Origin: Bin5 sp965204705
GTDB lineage: Bacteria; Chloroflexota; Anaerolineae; Caldilineales; Caldilineaceae
Length of the DNA stretch: 64,000 nt
NCBI GenBank assembly: GCA_965204705.1
Contig: OZ242006.1
Coordinates: 5,766,001-5,830,000, forward strand
Reading direction: 5' to 3'
Shown here: positions 45,479 through 53,498 of the stretch, piece by piece
Layout of the letters: each line of letters begins with the position of its first letter
How positions within the stretch are numbered: the first letter of the stretch is position 1
Made by a program: the position numbers and the translations under genes
Notes under the pieces: generated by a model
The model's input: only the letters and a program-made list of their open reading frames with translations
The model's database searches: none
What the model was told of the DNA's origin: nothing

Positions 45479-47341
45479 TCAGGAATTGCTTCCACCGGGA
45501 GTCTGATCTGTTTTCTCTGGTGAGCCCTGGCCCAAAACATCTTCCAAGAGTTCAAATACTACTCGAAAGTGTTGGAAATCTTCCGCAGTCCCATTCTTGC
45601 AGAGCCAATTGCAAAGATTGCCCTTTTCATCTGGGTTAATAGTCCACACTTCAGGAACAGTAAAGTATTTTCCTCGTTCCATTTTCGCGTGTTCCGAAGT
45701 CACGTCGACGAACGCATCTTTGTAGTTTCTCGCTTTTTGCAACGTTGCTTGGCTAAAGAGGTTTTCAATACCTCTTTCCACGGGGTGATCTTCTTGCTGA
45801 GGAATACTCCGCTTGTATACGTTCCCTACTGATCCAGACTTAGGCTTATCGCAATCGTAACAAAGGACTATCTTCTGCGGAGTGACTTCAGAAAGTTTCG
45901 AATCAAAGTGCTTAGAGACTTTGTCTAAGCCTCCGTAGCCTCCGCCATCCCACAATCGAATTTCGGCAAGGAGATTCTGTCGTTCCAGTAACTCAGCAGC
46001 TCTTTGAATGTATCTAATGTCGATTGCACCTTCGGCGAACACGATAGGACTTCGAGAATCCTCAATCGCCTTTCGGATGTCCTTCATGAACCGTCCTGTT
46101 TCAGCGAAAAATCTATAAGCGCTTCCAAATTCGCCAAATTCTTCGTGACTTATCTGGTGTCCTTGAGGTAACTGGTACAAGGCAAACCCGTTTTCCCCCA
46201 AAACTTCGTGTATACCTAGGACAAAAAGAGGCGAATGTGTTGTGAAAACGAATTGGACATTCGGAAACATCTGTATGAGTTTCGGAAGGACTTCATACTG
46301 ATGTACAGTGTGCAGATGCAGGTCAATTTCGTCCACGACTACGATTCCGCGAATGTCTTCAGAGCGAGCAAAAACACCACCGCTGAGTTCAAAATCGCGA
46401 AGGATGGAAAGGAATAGGTTTAGTAGAGAAGTCTCGCCGGTAGACATCTGGAAGACATTGGGCACCATTTGCCCTGCTTCTGACTCGATAGAAACTACCC
46501 TATTGTGGCGGTTACTTATGCCGAATCGAACACTGCGCTCTCGCAATATCGTCTGGACTATAGACAACACTGTGTCATATGTACTTGCTGCTTCGCCCGA
46601 AAACCCCTCAAAAACAGGAAGAACTATCGCCTCCCTTCCATTATTGATGGGAAGTTGAAAAGTAGAGGTCTGAATCTCAAAGACAGCACGGTCGTAAACT
46701 ACACCAAACAACCAGTTTTGGATATCGTGGAGCGGGGAATAACTTACCACCTTTCGATCCGTGTACCCTGTCATGACATTGGCATCAGTGAATCGCGCCT
46801 TAGCTCTTAGGCTTTCCTCGTTCAGCCACGCTGGCTCTTCAAATCGATTTGGAGGAAAATAGAGCACACAACGTCGGGAATATACCCTCTTAATCTTGTC
46901 TTTGTTAATGTCAGTGAGGCATGTAGCGAATTTGTCATTGTCATTAGGTTCCATGTCTTCCCACAAGGCTCGGCCATTCGTGCCCAAAAGATCCTCGGGG
47001 CCTTCTTCGTATTTGTACTTTGCGTGTCGAGACCTTACCTCTCCAATATGCATTTCATTTTCAAAGTCTACTCTTGCAAAGTAGAACTCTTCGCCGGACT
47101 TGATGTAAGAAGAACTCCGAATTTTATATACTTTACCGATTTCTACCTCAGGAGTGTTGGGATATAGGACGCTCTGTGCTGAAAGCAGTCCGTTCACAAT
47201 GTGCGACAGCAAGATGCTTTTGCCTGAACCGTTTTCGCCCACCAATAATATGGGCTTCGGCGACAGGTCATTGAACGGAAAGGAGATATCGAGTCGATCT
47301 ATCGGGCCATAATTGATCAATTGGATTTTCTTAACATACAT
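45479..47341 (-). CDS. OLD-like ATPase with C-terminal TOPRIM-like domain
   Basis: A 620-aa protein. Walker A is LLVGENGSGKSILLS (35-42); MSTGETSLLNLFLSIL is the signature region; GIVVVDEIDLHLHT is Walker B (about 334); QFVFTTHSPLFVLG follows. The C-terminal domain has IVFAEGAIDIRYIQ (Glu, about 433) and VLCYDCDKPKSG (D-x-D, about 495), a TOPRIM pattern, so nicking or cleavage of nucleic acid is likely. The overall design is OLD/GajA-like or a fused PARIS-like pair. The C-terminus ends 2 bp from the miniature element, so it may be truncated or altered by that insertion. Confidence 0.78.
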   Translation of the reverse strand: MYVKKIQLINYGPIDRLDISFPFNDLSPKPILLVGENGSGKSILLSHIVNGLLSAQSVLYPNTPEVEIGKVYKIRSSSYIKSGEEFYFARVDFENEMHIGEVRSRHAKYKYEEGPEDLLGTNGRALWEDMEPNDNDKFATCLTDINKDKIKRVYSRRCVLYFPPNRFEEPAWLNEESLRAKARFTDANVMTGYTDRKVVSYSPLHDIQNWLFGVVYDRAVFEIQTSTFQLPINNGREAIVLPVFEGFSGEAASTYDTVLSIVQTILRERSVRFGISNRHNRVVSIESEAGQMVPNVFQMSTGETSLLNLFLSILRDFELSGGVFARSEDIRGIVVVDEIDLHLHTVHQYEVLPKLIQMFPNVQFVFTTHSPLFVLGIHEVLGENGFALYQLPQGHQISHEEFGEFGSAYRFFAETGRFMKDIRKAIEDSRSPIVFAEGAIDIRYIQRAAELLERQNLLAEIRLWDGGGYGGLDKVSKHFDSKLSEVTPQKIVLCYDCDKPKSGSVGNVYKRSIPQQEDHPVERGIENLFSQATLQKARNYKDAFVDVTSEHAKMERGKYFTVPEVWTINPDEKGNLCNWLCKNGTAEDFQHFRVVFELLEDVLGQGSPEKTDQTPGGSNS

Positions 47342-47464
47342 GGTCAGTTTTCTTCCGTTGTCATGTCAGTCTTCATGCGATTTTGCCAGACTAGATTTTC
47401 GGACATCCGTTCCCTGCTGGCAAGTTCTGCGCCCCTCGCGTCGTCGCCAGCACGTCGAGCACGT

Positions 47465-47736
47465 GAAGGCGCTATATGGGGTCTCGGAGCCAGGACTCTC
47501 TACATCGAGCCTGGGTTGCCGTGGGAGAACGGCTTGCGAGTTTCAACGGGAAGTTGAGGGATGAGTTGCTGGACAGAGAGGTCTTCTATCCGTTGCTGGA
47601 GGTACGTGCGCTGACGGAGCGCTACAGGCGGACTTACAACCGGACCAGACCGCACAGCTCTCTGGCCTACCGGCCGCCGGCGACTGAGGCCCTCTTGCCT
47701 GCCGACCCTGTCCCCGTGCTTGCCGGACTAACATAA
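47465..47736 (+). pseudogene. Frameshifted C-terminal fragment of IS3-family transposase (OrfB)
   Basis: LGARTLYIEPGLPWENGL is read in one frame, then FNGKLRDELLDREVFYP, LTERYRRTYNRTRPHSSL and AYRPPATEA in another: the DDE-transposase C-terminus with the catalytic Glu region, broken by a frameshift. Everything upstream is lost. The right terminal repeat follows at 47752-47765 (minus strand TGACCTGCCCCCGA). Confidence 0.85.
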
Positions 47737-47765
47737 CGGGTAGTACAAACGTCGGGGGCAGGTCA
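47697..47765 (+). repeat. IS3 relic right end, uninterrupted ('empty site' of the intron)
   Basis: The string from CCTGCCGACCCTGTCCCCGT to ACGGGTAGTACAAAC is repeated at 50433-50486. Here it continues directly into GTCGGGGGCAGGTCA, whereas the second copy is split by the group II intron at this point. Confidence 0.85.
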
Positions 47766-47811
47766 CCCAACCTGCCTTCGACTTCGATAGGCACCTGTGG
47801 GCTCCTCTCCA

Positions 47812-48363
47812 CTATTGCCACCCCTTCGAACAATCACCACGCCAGTTCTTACCGAACGGGAGCCTACTGTTAAAAGGTGGCTTCCCTTTCCTCCTTCGAT
47901 ATGCCTTGTGAATCCATTGACGTATGTGATCTGGATTATTGTGCCACCTCCGCAGCAAACCAAAAGGGTCAGGCTCCAATATGTTGTCGGCAAACCTAGG
48001 CGGAAAGAGATTAGGATCAAACTTCGATCTCCGGTAATCTGGATGATTTGGAAGTAGTATTCCAAGTAAGCCGCATCGCGGGTTCGCCCTTGTGTCTCTC
48101 AAGCTCGCCCCAATCTCCCAATCCACATGCCTTCGTTGCCATGTGCAACTGCCTACGAGAATGACCGTCACAGTTGCCTCCCGAATGAATTCGTCTCGAA
48201 TCTTCTGCCTGATAGCCCTCGTCCCCAGGGAGTCATCTATGTCCTCAATCCCCACTGACCAGTTCACCATGTTGGATCCCATCATCTTGATGAAGACATC
48301 CTTGTACTCCATGTCGTCGCTGTGAAAACTGACGAAGACCTTGTGCCGGGGAACTTTTGCCAT
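47812..48363 (-). CDS. TIR-domain protein, ThsB/DUF1863 type
   Basis: 183 aa from ATG 48363 with GGAGAG upstream; an upstream frame to 48474 overlaps the divergent gene. KVFVSFHSDDMEYKDVF (residues 8-24), RAIRQKIRDEFIREATVTV then ILVGSCTWQRRHVDWEIGAS (putative catalytic Glu about 83) and CGLLGILLP are the marks of the Thoeris ThsB-type TIR family. Such TIRs convert NAD into a cyclic or modified signal after phage sensing. ThsA (SIR2-SLOG or macro type) is absent next to it. Instead a SLATT membrane protein is divergent, with 30 bp between start codons. Confidence 0.85.
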   Translation of the reverse strand: MAKVPRHKVFVSFHSDDMEYKDVFIKMMGSNMVNWSVGIEDIDDSLGTRAIRQKIRDEFIREATVTVILVGSCTWQRRHVDWEIGASLRDTRANPRCGLLGILLPNHPDYRRSKFDPNLFPPRFADNILEPDPFGLLRRWHNNPDHIRQWIHKAYRRRKGKPPFNSRLPFGKNWRGDCSKGWQ

Positions 48364-48393
48364 TGCAACTCTCCGCAATGAGACAAAACGAAA

Positions 48394-48837
48394 ATGAACC
48401 AAAAAGAACTCGACAACTACATGGGAAAACGACTCGAACCGCAACTTGACTGGTACAACAATAAAGCCAGTCAAAACAAGTTAGTCTACCACTGCCTCCA
48501 GTGGACTGCTATCGCCATCTCCCCCGTCGTCCCAGCTATGATCGCATGGGCTCCCGATAACCTCAAAATGCTCACCATCTCCCTCTCCATCGCTCTGGCA
48601 ATCGTCACGTCCTCCCTCAAAACCTTCAGGTTCCAAGAACATTGGATCAACTATAGAACAATTGCAGGATTGCTGGAAAGAGAAAGACACCTTTTTACCG
48701 CCAAAGCAAGCGAGTACGAACTTGCAGAAAGCACAAACCGTCTCTTCGTTGAAAGAACAGAAGAAATCTTGTCAAGAGAAAACGTGACTTGGGTGCAAAC
48801 ACAAGTTAGGAATGAAGAAGACAAAGAGGAGAATTAG
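48394..48837 (+). CDS. DUF4231/SLATT-domain membrane protein
   Basis: A 147-aa protein. Two adjacent helices, LVYHCLQWTAIAISPVVPAM and LKMLTISLSIALAIVTSSLK, are followed by WINYRTIAGLLERERHLFTA, a pattern typical of DUF4231. SLATT proteins are predicted pore-forming effectors in nucleotide-signal defence systems. Divergent and almost touching the TIR gene, so joint control is likely. A ribosome-binding site is poor (GACAAAACGAAA), which suggests low expression. Confidence 0.82.
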   Translation: MNQKELDNYMGKRLEPQLDWYNNKASQNKLVYHCLQWTAIAISPVVPAMIAWAPDNLKMLTISLSIALAIVTSSLKTFRFQEHWINYRTIAGLLERERHLFTAKASEYELAESTNRLFVERTEEILSRENVTWVQTQVRNEEDKEEN

Positions 48838-49011
48838 GGCTGGGCAACAAACAGTCCAAAAGAAGCGCCGCCATGGGGATGACCCTCGCCTGAGCATCTT
48901 CACACCTTCATACCCGCTTCGACATCGCTTGCAAACAACCCCCAAACGCAAAGAGATGCCCCGGAACCGGCGCAAAGCGCCGGCAGGCGGCCTGTAGGGC
49001 ACCCCTTGTGG

Positions 49012-49315
49012 GCGAAGAGGGCTCCAAAAAATGGGCCACGAATTCAGGTGCATACTGGAGCGAACTGCCAAGCCTGTCGAGGGGCAGTACAATGTTCAAG
49101 AGACAGGGGCGACACACGGCAAGCCCACAATTTTCGGGCTGCGTTGGAAGCACTTGAAGGCAGTAAGACGATTAGCCAGTGTCGCAACGATCGCACACCG
49201 GCTGAAGAGCACTGCGTGCACCGACGGCGGCAGCCCGTTCTTTGCCGCTCAGTTCTGGCCGCATCCGTCCAGATGTGTCGTATCTTCCCCGTTTTGTGGT
49301 CCAAAGTAGGGTTCA
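49012..49315 (+). mobile_element. Miniature IS3-like element, copy 2 (304 bp)
   Basis: It aligns along its full length to 45173-45476 with scattered substitutions. It keeps GCATACTGGAG, the ACAGGGGCGACACACGGCAA block and ends, on the minus strand, TGAACCCTACTTTGGACCAC. The orfA remnant AHNFRAALEALEGSKTISQ is clearer here than in copy 1. It lacks any complete transposase. Confidence 0.75.
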
Positions 49316-49317
49316 CT

Positions 49318-49693
49318 GCAGTGTTGGGGAGAGGCCGCAGGGCATTCGCATTCCAGGTTGTACGCCAGATAAGCCCAAAAGACAGTCCACGGGAACATTT
49401 GGAGGTATGGGCACCCCATGGGGTGCCCTTGGTTATTGGGTCACGAAGTGTCTGTCGAACAAAATGGGTTCGCCTTTGGCCTGATGGCGCGTGGCAGGTT
49501 TCGCCGGGAGGGGGGATAGCGGCCCGTTCGTAAAGGGGGAATCAGGCGGAGAAACGCGGTGTTTGTATGCGTTTTTTCATGGAAAATGTCCGCAATGTCC
49601 GCTCAAAGGCATGTTTTGGGCGCGATTTGGGGGCAGGTCACTTTTCGTTCATCGCAGAGCCTCCCTAATCAACGTGCGATGCCAAGGGCTGGG
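49318..49693. other. Intergenic, with a palindrome and a solo IS end
   Basis: No gene is supported. There is a 20-bp perfect palindrome (GGGCACCCCATGGGGTGCCC at 49408-49427) and a solo IS3-type end on the minus strand (TGACCTGCCCCCAAATCGCG, ending at 49640). Confidence 0.5.
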
Positions 49694-50050
49694 CTACGTC
49701 GATGCCGGGCCCTGCCGGGAGATGCCACTACCGGCCGGTTGCGCGTCCGGCGCGCGGTCCTCCGCGGGCTCAAGGCGCAGCCTCAAACCCAAGGCGTTGA
49801 CGACCTTCAACAGCGTTGCGAGGGTGGGATTGCCGCCTTCAGACAGCGCAGAGTAGAGGTTGCCGCGGTTCAGCCCGGTGTCGCGGGCAAGGGCGCTCAT
49901 GTTCTGCGTCCGGGCGACCTGCCTTAGCGCGGCGCGAATTACAGTCCCGTCCCCCGGGTCCTCATCCATAGCCGCGCTGAGAAGCCCGCGGGCATCCTCC
50001 TCGCTCTTGATGTAATCTGCTGCGTCGAACTTTCGATATTCCTCAGACAT
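49694..50050 (-). CDS. HigA-type antitoxin (DNA-binding)
   Basis: 118 aa from ATG 50050; GGAGGAG four bases upstream decides this start. RTQNMSALARDTGLNRGNLY followed by SALSEGGNPTLATLLKVVN is a Cro/C1-type helix-turn-helix as in HigA/addiction-module antidotes. The ATG overlaps the toxin stop (TGATG). It probably represses the operon at the palindrome 50351-50376. Confidence 0.88.
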   Translation of the reverse strand: MSEEYRKFDAADYIKSEEDARGLLSAAMDEDPGDGTVIRAALRQVARTQNMSALARDTGLNRGNLYSALSEGGNPTLATLLKVVNALGLRLRLEPAEDRAPDAQPAGSGISRQGPAST

Positions 50051-50352
50051 CAGCTCCTCCATTCCGTCGCCATTCTCCTGGCCCGCTCGATGTCTCGACG
50101 CTGGCTGTCCTTGTCGCCGCCGCACAGGAGGATGACCAGCTCAGCGCCTCGCGTGATGAAATAAACGCGGTATCCAGGTCCGTACTGAATCCGCATCTCG
50201 GAAACGCCGCCACCGACAGGTCTCACATCTCCGAGATGCCCATCTTCTGCTGCCAGCAACCTGGCGACGATACGGTTTACCGCCTGCCGGTCCCGCAACC
50301 TGCTCAACCACCGATCAAACGCCGCGCTTCGCAGGATCGTGTACACGGTCAC
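50050..50352 (-). CDS. HigB/RelE-type addiction-module toxin
   Basis: About 100 aa from GTG 50352 (a TTG at 50373 is inside the palindrome). FDRWLSRLRDRQAVNRIVAR, VGGGVSEMRIQYGPGYRVYF and VILLCGGDKDSQRRDIERA are the landmarks of the phage-derived Gp49-like/HigB killer family, ribosome-dependent mRNases. The toxin precedes the antitoxin, the usual higBA order. Confidence 0.88.
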   Translation of the reverse strand: MTVYTILRSAAFDRWLSRLRDRQAVNRIVARLLAAEDGHLGDVRPVGGGVSEMRIQYGPGYRVYFITRGAELVILLCGGDKDSQRRDIERARRMATEWRS

Positions 50353-50376
50353 ATTGTACGATATATCGTACAATGT
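50351..50376. promoter_or_regulatory. Perfect 26-bp palindrome, higBA operator
   Basis: The half-site ACATTGTACGATA is followed by its exact inverse. It overlaps the toxin start region, as expected for autorepression by HigA. No mismatch is present. Confidence 0.7.
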
Positions 50377-50432
50377 GTGAAGGAGATTTGAGGCATGGCG
50401 TTCAGACTAAGGGCAGTGTGGAAATGGGAGAC

Positions 50433-50487
50433 GCCTGCCGACCCTGTCCCCGTGCTTGCCGGACTAACATAACGGGTGGTACAAACA
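50433..50487 (+). repeat. IS3 relic fragment (5' exon of the intron)
   Basis: It repeats 47697-47750 with one change (GGTGG for GGTAG) and ends ACAAACA at the intron's GTGCG. The 3' continuation, TCGGGGGCAGGTCA, resumes at 51230. Confidence 0.85.
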
Positions 50488-51229
50488 GTGCGCCGTGTCA
50501 CGGCACAATTTCTAGCCTGGATACCAGGCTTAGGAGCAGGATATCCTAAAGGTCAACTGTCTTACCCTGACCCTGGCAACAGGGGAAGTTCTCGAAAGAG
50601 CAAGGGGACAATAGCATGACAGTAAAGCCGGAGAGTAGGACAGTCACGAAAATACTAGACCGGCAAGACCTGCGACCTATGACTATGAAAGGAACCCCAG
50701 CGTCCATCTGGAGCAAACCACATCCAAGGGAAAAGTGACTGATACCCGAACCCCATAGAAACCCGAATGATGTTTGTTCGGACTCCCACCACACTCACGG
50801 AAATATGTTACGTCCGTGGGAACCTGCCAATGGGGAGAATCTGCTAACGAAGCAGGGTAAGGATGCACTGAGGGGGGTCTAAGGGCCGCTATTACGGAGA
50901 TTGTGAACCGGAACACGGGATGCCCTAAGTGATGCGAGTCATACGGGTACGGAGTCTCCATAGTACTCGTCGGAGTAACGACCGACCAGGGAGAGTGGGA
51001 AAGCCACTTACAGGGGGAAGGGAGACAGGTGAAGCTATGACTGCGAGTACGATGAGGGGGCGCGAGATGCGAACAACTGAAACTGTACTCAATGTCCTGA
51101 GTGAAAGGAACAAACTGCTCAGCGTAGCTGATCTGAGAAAGCCGGATGATGGGAAACTATCACGTCCGGTTTGACCGGGGGCTTAGGGGAAAAGTGTCGA
51201 AAGATAACTCGCCCCTTTGCCTACCGAAC
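50488..51229 (+). mobile_element. ORF-less group II intron (~742 nt)
   Basis: It begins GTGCG (50488). Near the 3' end it has a canonical domain V: AGCCGGATGATGGG, GAAA tetraloop, CTATCACGTCCGGTT (51140-51171), with the AGC triad at 51140-51142. A domain VI-like stem (AGGGG/CCCCT) follows, ending in GAAC (AY). Only ~650 nt lie before domain V and no reverse-transcriptase/maturase frame is present in any phase, so it must be spliced or mobilised in trans, or be a relic. Boundaries were placed by comparing the interrupted and uninterrupted IS3 relic ends. The 3' end could be 51225 (CTAC) instead. Confidence 0.85.
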
Positions 51230-51373
51230 TCGGGGGCAGGTCACTCCAGCACAAGGGCGAGGTCAACCGTCACGGAACGTGGCGATTTTTGTGTCTGTGG
51301 GGCAGAGTGTTACGGTTCGGGGCGATGCAGGTGGTGAGGCAGATGCTTTGGTTAATTCGCTGGAGGGAGTTGG

Positions 51374-51550
51374 ATGGACAATGAGACGGTCGAGCTGTTG
51401 CGCAAGATGGAATCGCACATGGATTCGATACGGCGGAAAGTGACTTTTTTGTTCTGGGTGTTATTGGTCGGCGTCACATTTGTGGTGGGCGGTTTCGCGA
51501 TATCCGCCATCACGACGTTTTTGCATTTTTGGTTTGCGTCGGGGAGTTAG
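51374..51550 (+). CDS. 58-aa small membrane protein (paralogue of the 53173 gene)
   Basis: It starts after a strong GGAGGGAG. The N-terminal half is polar and charged (LRKMESHMDSIRRKV), the C-terminal half one or two hydrophobic helices (FLFWVLLVGVTFVVGGFAIS). The motif ESHxDSIRxKV..FFW/LFW is shared with the gene at 53173-53340 (ESHLDSIRWKVGCFFW), so the two are related. Function is unknown. Confidence 0.65.
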   Translation: MDNETVELLRKMESHMDSIRRKVTFLFWVLLVGVTFVVGGFAISAITTFLHFWFASGS

Positions 51551-51613
51551 TTGCGGGTCTCGGCCATGAGAGATGGTTTATCGCCGGTGCAGTTGTGACT
51601 GATAGTAGTTGAG

Positions 51614-52570
51614 TCAGGGGAAGAATGTTCTACTCCATTCGTCCCATGAGCCGAGTTTTGGGTGAGACAGGAGGCGTTGTTCCACACGGTGACGGACCGG
51701 ATCGCTACAGATCGAAGTGTCCCAGATTCGTTCGTGCATTTTTGCTGATCCACTCAATTGCTTGAAGAATTGAATCGCCAAGTCGCGCAGGGATGGCATT
51801 TCCCACGCCAGCCGATTCAGCAAGTGTGATAGGGCGCTGCCAATGGGGGTGAAGTCGTCACGATTCCCATTGAGTTTGTTCGTAAAAGCCAAGTAATGGG
51901 TTGACGGGAAGTCGCCTCTTTTGAGTCCTGCGGGCAGGGGTGGTCCGTCGGGGGACTGGAGAGTGTTTTTCCAGATTGCCCACGTGCCCAGGTTCGCCAC
52001 ACAGATCAGGTCTAGGCTTTCCTTGGGGTGGTTGACGGTCTGGAAATCTTCCTGCATAAGTCTGTTTATGACGTTATGTTCGGGTCGAGATTTTTCTTTT
52101 GTCCAGCAGTGTCCATGCGCTAGAAGTCCGTAGGTCACGGGGGAGTATAATTCGGCGTAAGGGCTACCGGTTCGAACTTGGCACCACTGCTTCAGCATGC
52201 TTGAGGTTTTGACCGCCTTGGCGATGTCGGCGCTGCGCAACGTGGCTTTGCACTCGAACGCCGCCAGTACGCCGTCAATCATAAATAGGTCTTTTTCAAT
52301 CATTTCCTTCGGGTAAGTATCGTTCATGACCAGAATGTCAATTTGAGGGCTGATGTCATTCCCGTCGGGCGAGGTAATTGCTCCCCCGAAGGCGACATGA
52401 AGGGTGCGCGGCAGCCATTGCTTTAGCAAGTTGCCCCAATTTTTTTCGCCGTGGTGTCCTGCCACGTCAGTGTTTTTCTTTGTTCTGTTTTGGATTCGAC
52501 TATATTCGGAAGCCATTTCAGTGGTAGCTTGCTTCATTAGTTCGCGCAGGTCGTGTGAGTTGTTGGTCAT
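51614..52570 (-). CDS. DUF6602-type putative nuclease
   Basis: 318 aa from ATG 52570 (AGGA upstream). The open frame reaches 52639, but those codons are an IS3-type end, so they are not part of the ancestral gene. ISPQIDILVMNDTYP and GVLAAFECKATLRS form a PD-(D/E)xK-like core (D, E-x-K, about residue 70-110). DUF6602 proteins are found in defence islands. No partner gene is adjacent on the same strand. Confidence 0.7.
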   Translation of the reverse strand: MTNNSHDLRELMKQATTEMASEYSRIQNRTKKNTDVAGHHGEKNWGNLLKQWLPRTLHVAFGGAITSPDGNDISPQIDILVMNDTYPKEMIEKDLFMIDGVLAAFECKATLRSADIAKAVKTSSMLKQWCQVRTGSPYAELYSPVTYGLLAHGHCWTKEKSRPEHNVINRLMQEDFQTVNHPKESLDLICVANLGTWAIWKNTLQSPDGPPLPAGLKRGDFPSTHYLAFTNKLNGNRDDFTPIGSALSHLLNRLAWEMPSLRDLAIQFFKQLSGSAKMHERIWDTSICSDPVRHRVEQRLLSHPKLGSWDEWSRTFFP

Positions 52571-52969
52571 GGCGTTGTTCCTGGGCTTCAGGCGTTTATA
52601 CACCTTAGCTCGTGGTCCAGTTTTTGGGGCCAAGCTCAACCATCACTGACAACCCCTTCGCCTGGGCTAGTAAAAACGCTCCCGCCAAGTTCTCTGCCCT
52701 TCGACATCAGGGCAATCGCATCTAGTTTTGTAGGCTGATTCCGTTGAAATCGTGGTCAGAACAAAGCGAGAATAAGTGGAAACCGTCTTCAGGTTGCTGA
52801 AACGCGAGCAGAAGTCGCCGCGGCACAGGCCCTCAGTCGTCGAAATCATTCAGGTTTCCCGTCTACATGCCACCATTCGTACACTTCTCTATGTCTGACC
52901 CCGACCTGAAGGGGAATTCTGAAGCATTTCGATGCTTTGCCCCAATTATGATGCAATCGCCCTGCGCCC
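52571..52969. other. Intergenic, with an IS3-type end
   Basis: The minus strand at 52605-52632 reads GCCCCAAAAACTGGACCACG then AGCTAAGG, matching the left end of the miniature IS3-like elements. No gene is supported in the remainder. Confidence 0.55.
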
Positions 52970-53149
52970 CTAGCTCTGTGCATAGACGTACACAGCAATC
53001 ATTCCCAAAACGATCAATCCTATCTTTACCCAAGCCGAGATTAGCCTGCGCTGTGCTAGCTTGTGGTTAATTCTGCCCATCCGGGTTCCGCTGCGTACAC
53101 GCCGATTGACCCTAGCCATTCGGGACTTGTGTTCTGCGTAGTGATCCAT
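52970..53149 (-). CDS. 59-aa basic single-helix membrane protein
   Basis: AGAGGAAA lies 4 bases before the ATG at 53149. The N-terminal 38 residues are strongly basic (HKSRMARVNRRVRSGTRMGR). The C-terminus is one hydrophobic helix (KIGLIVLGMIAVYVYAQS). It begins 23 bp after the 55-aa gene and is probably in the same message. The frame is open further upstream, but that overlaps the 55-aa gene. Confidence 0.6.
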   Translation of the reverse strand: MDHYAEHKSRMARVNRRVRSGTRMGRINHKLAQRRLISAWVKIGLIVLGMIAVYVYAQS

Positions 53150-53172
53150 GGCTTTCCTCTCAAGGCATGAAG

Positions 53173-53340
53173 TTATCCAGCAGCCGCGCCAAAAAGAGCT
53201 ATCGTACCTATCATCGACAAAAATATCCCAATCCCCGTCAAGATGCCGCCAATAATCCAAGACCAGAAGAAACAGCCGACCTTCCACCGTATCGAATCCA
53301 AATGAGATTCAATCCTTTTGAGATCTGAGTCTTGACTCAT
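53173..53340 (-). CDS. 55-aa small membrane protein (paralogue of the 51374 gene)
   Basis: The ATG at 53340 follows GAGAGGGAAA. RIESHLDSIRWKVGCFFW is followed by two hydrophobic stretches (WIIGGILTGIGIFLSM, IGTIALFGAAAG). It shares the ESHxDSIR motif with the 51374 gene. The mRNA leader carries the hairpin 53363-53392. Confidence 0.65.
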   Translation of the reverse strand: MSQDSDLKRIESHLDSIRWKVGCFFWSWIIGGILTGIGIFLSMIGTIALFGAAAG

Positions 53341-53362
53341 CACATTTCCCTCTCAATGCGAA

Positions 53363-53392
53363 AGGGCCGGAGAGAATGAGAACTCCGGCCCT
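53363..53392 (-). promoter_or_regulatory. Leader hairpin before the 55-aa gene
   Basis: AGGGCCGGAG and CTCCGGCCCT form a perfect 10-bp stem with a 10-nt loop, 22 nt ahead of the ATG at 53340. It could terminate upstream transcription or act as a leader element. A similar hairpin precedes the 52-aa peptide at 36008. Confidence 0.5.
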
Positions 53393-53498
53393 GTGCAATT
53401 GGAGCATCACGGCTTAAGCAGCGACTTCACTGTAACTGCCTATGGCCATCGAGGCCGGAATCGACTAGGCACGGGTTCTCTTGATTGACCTCACAGAG

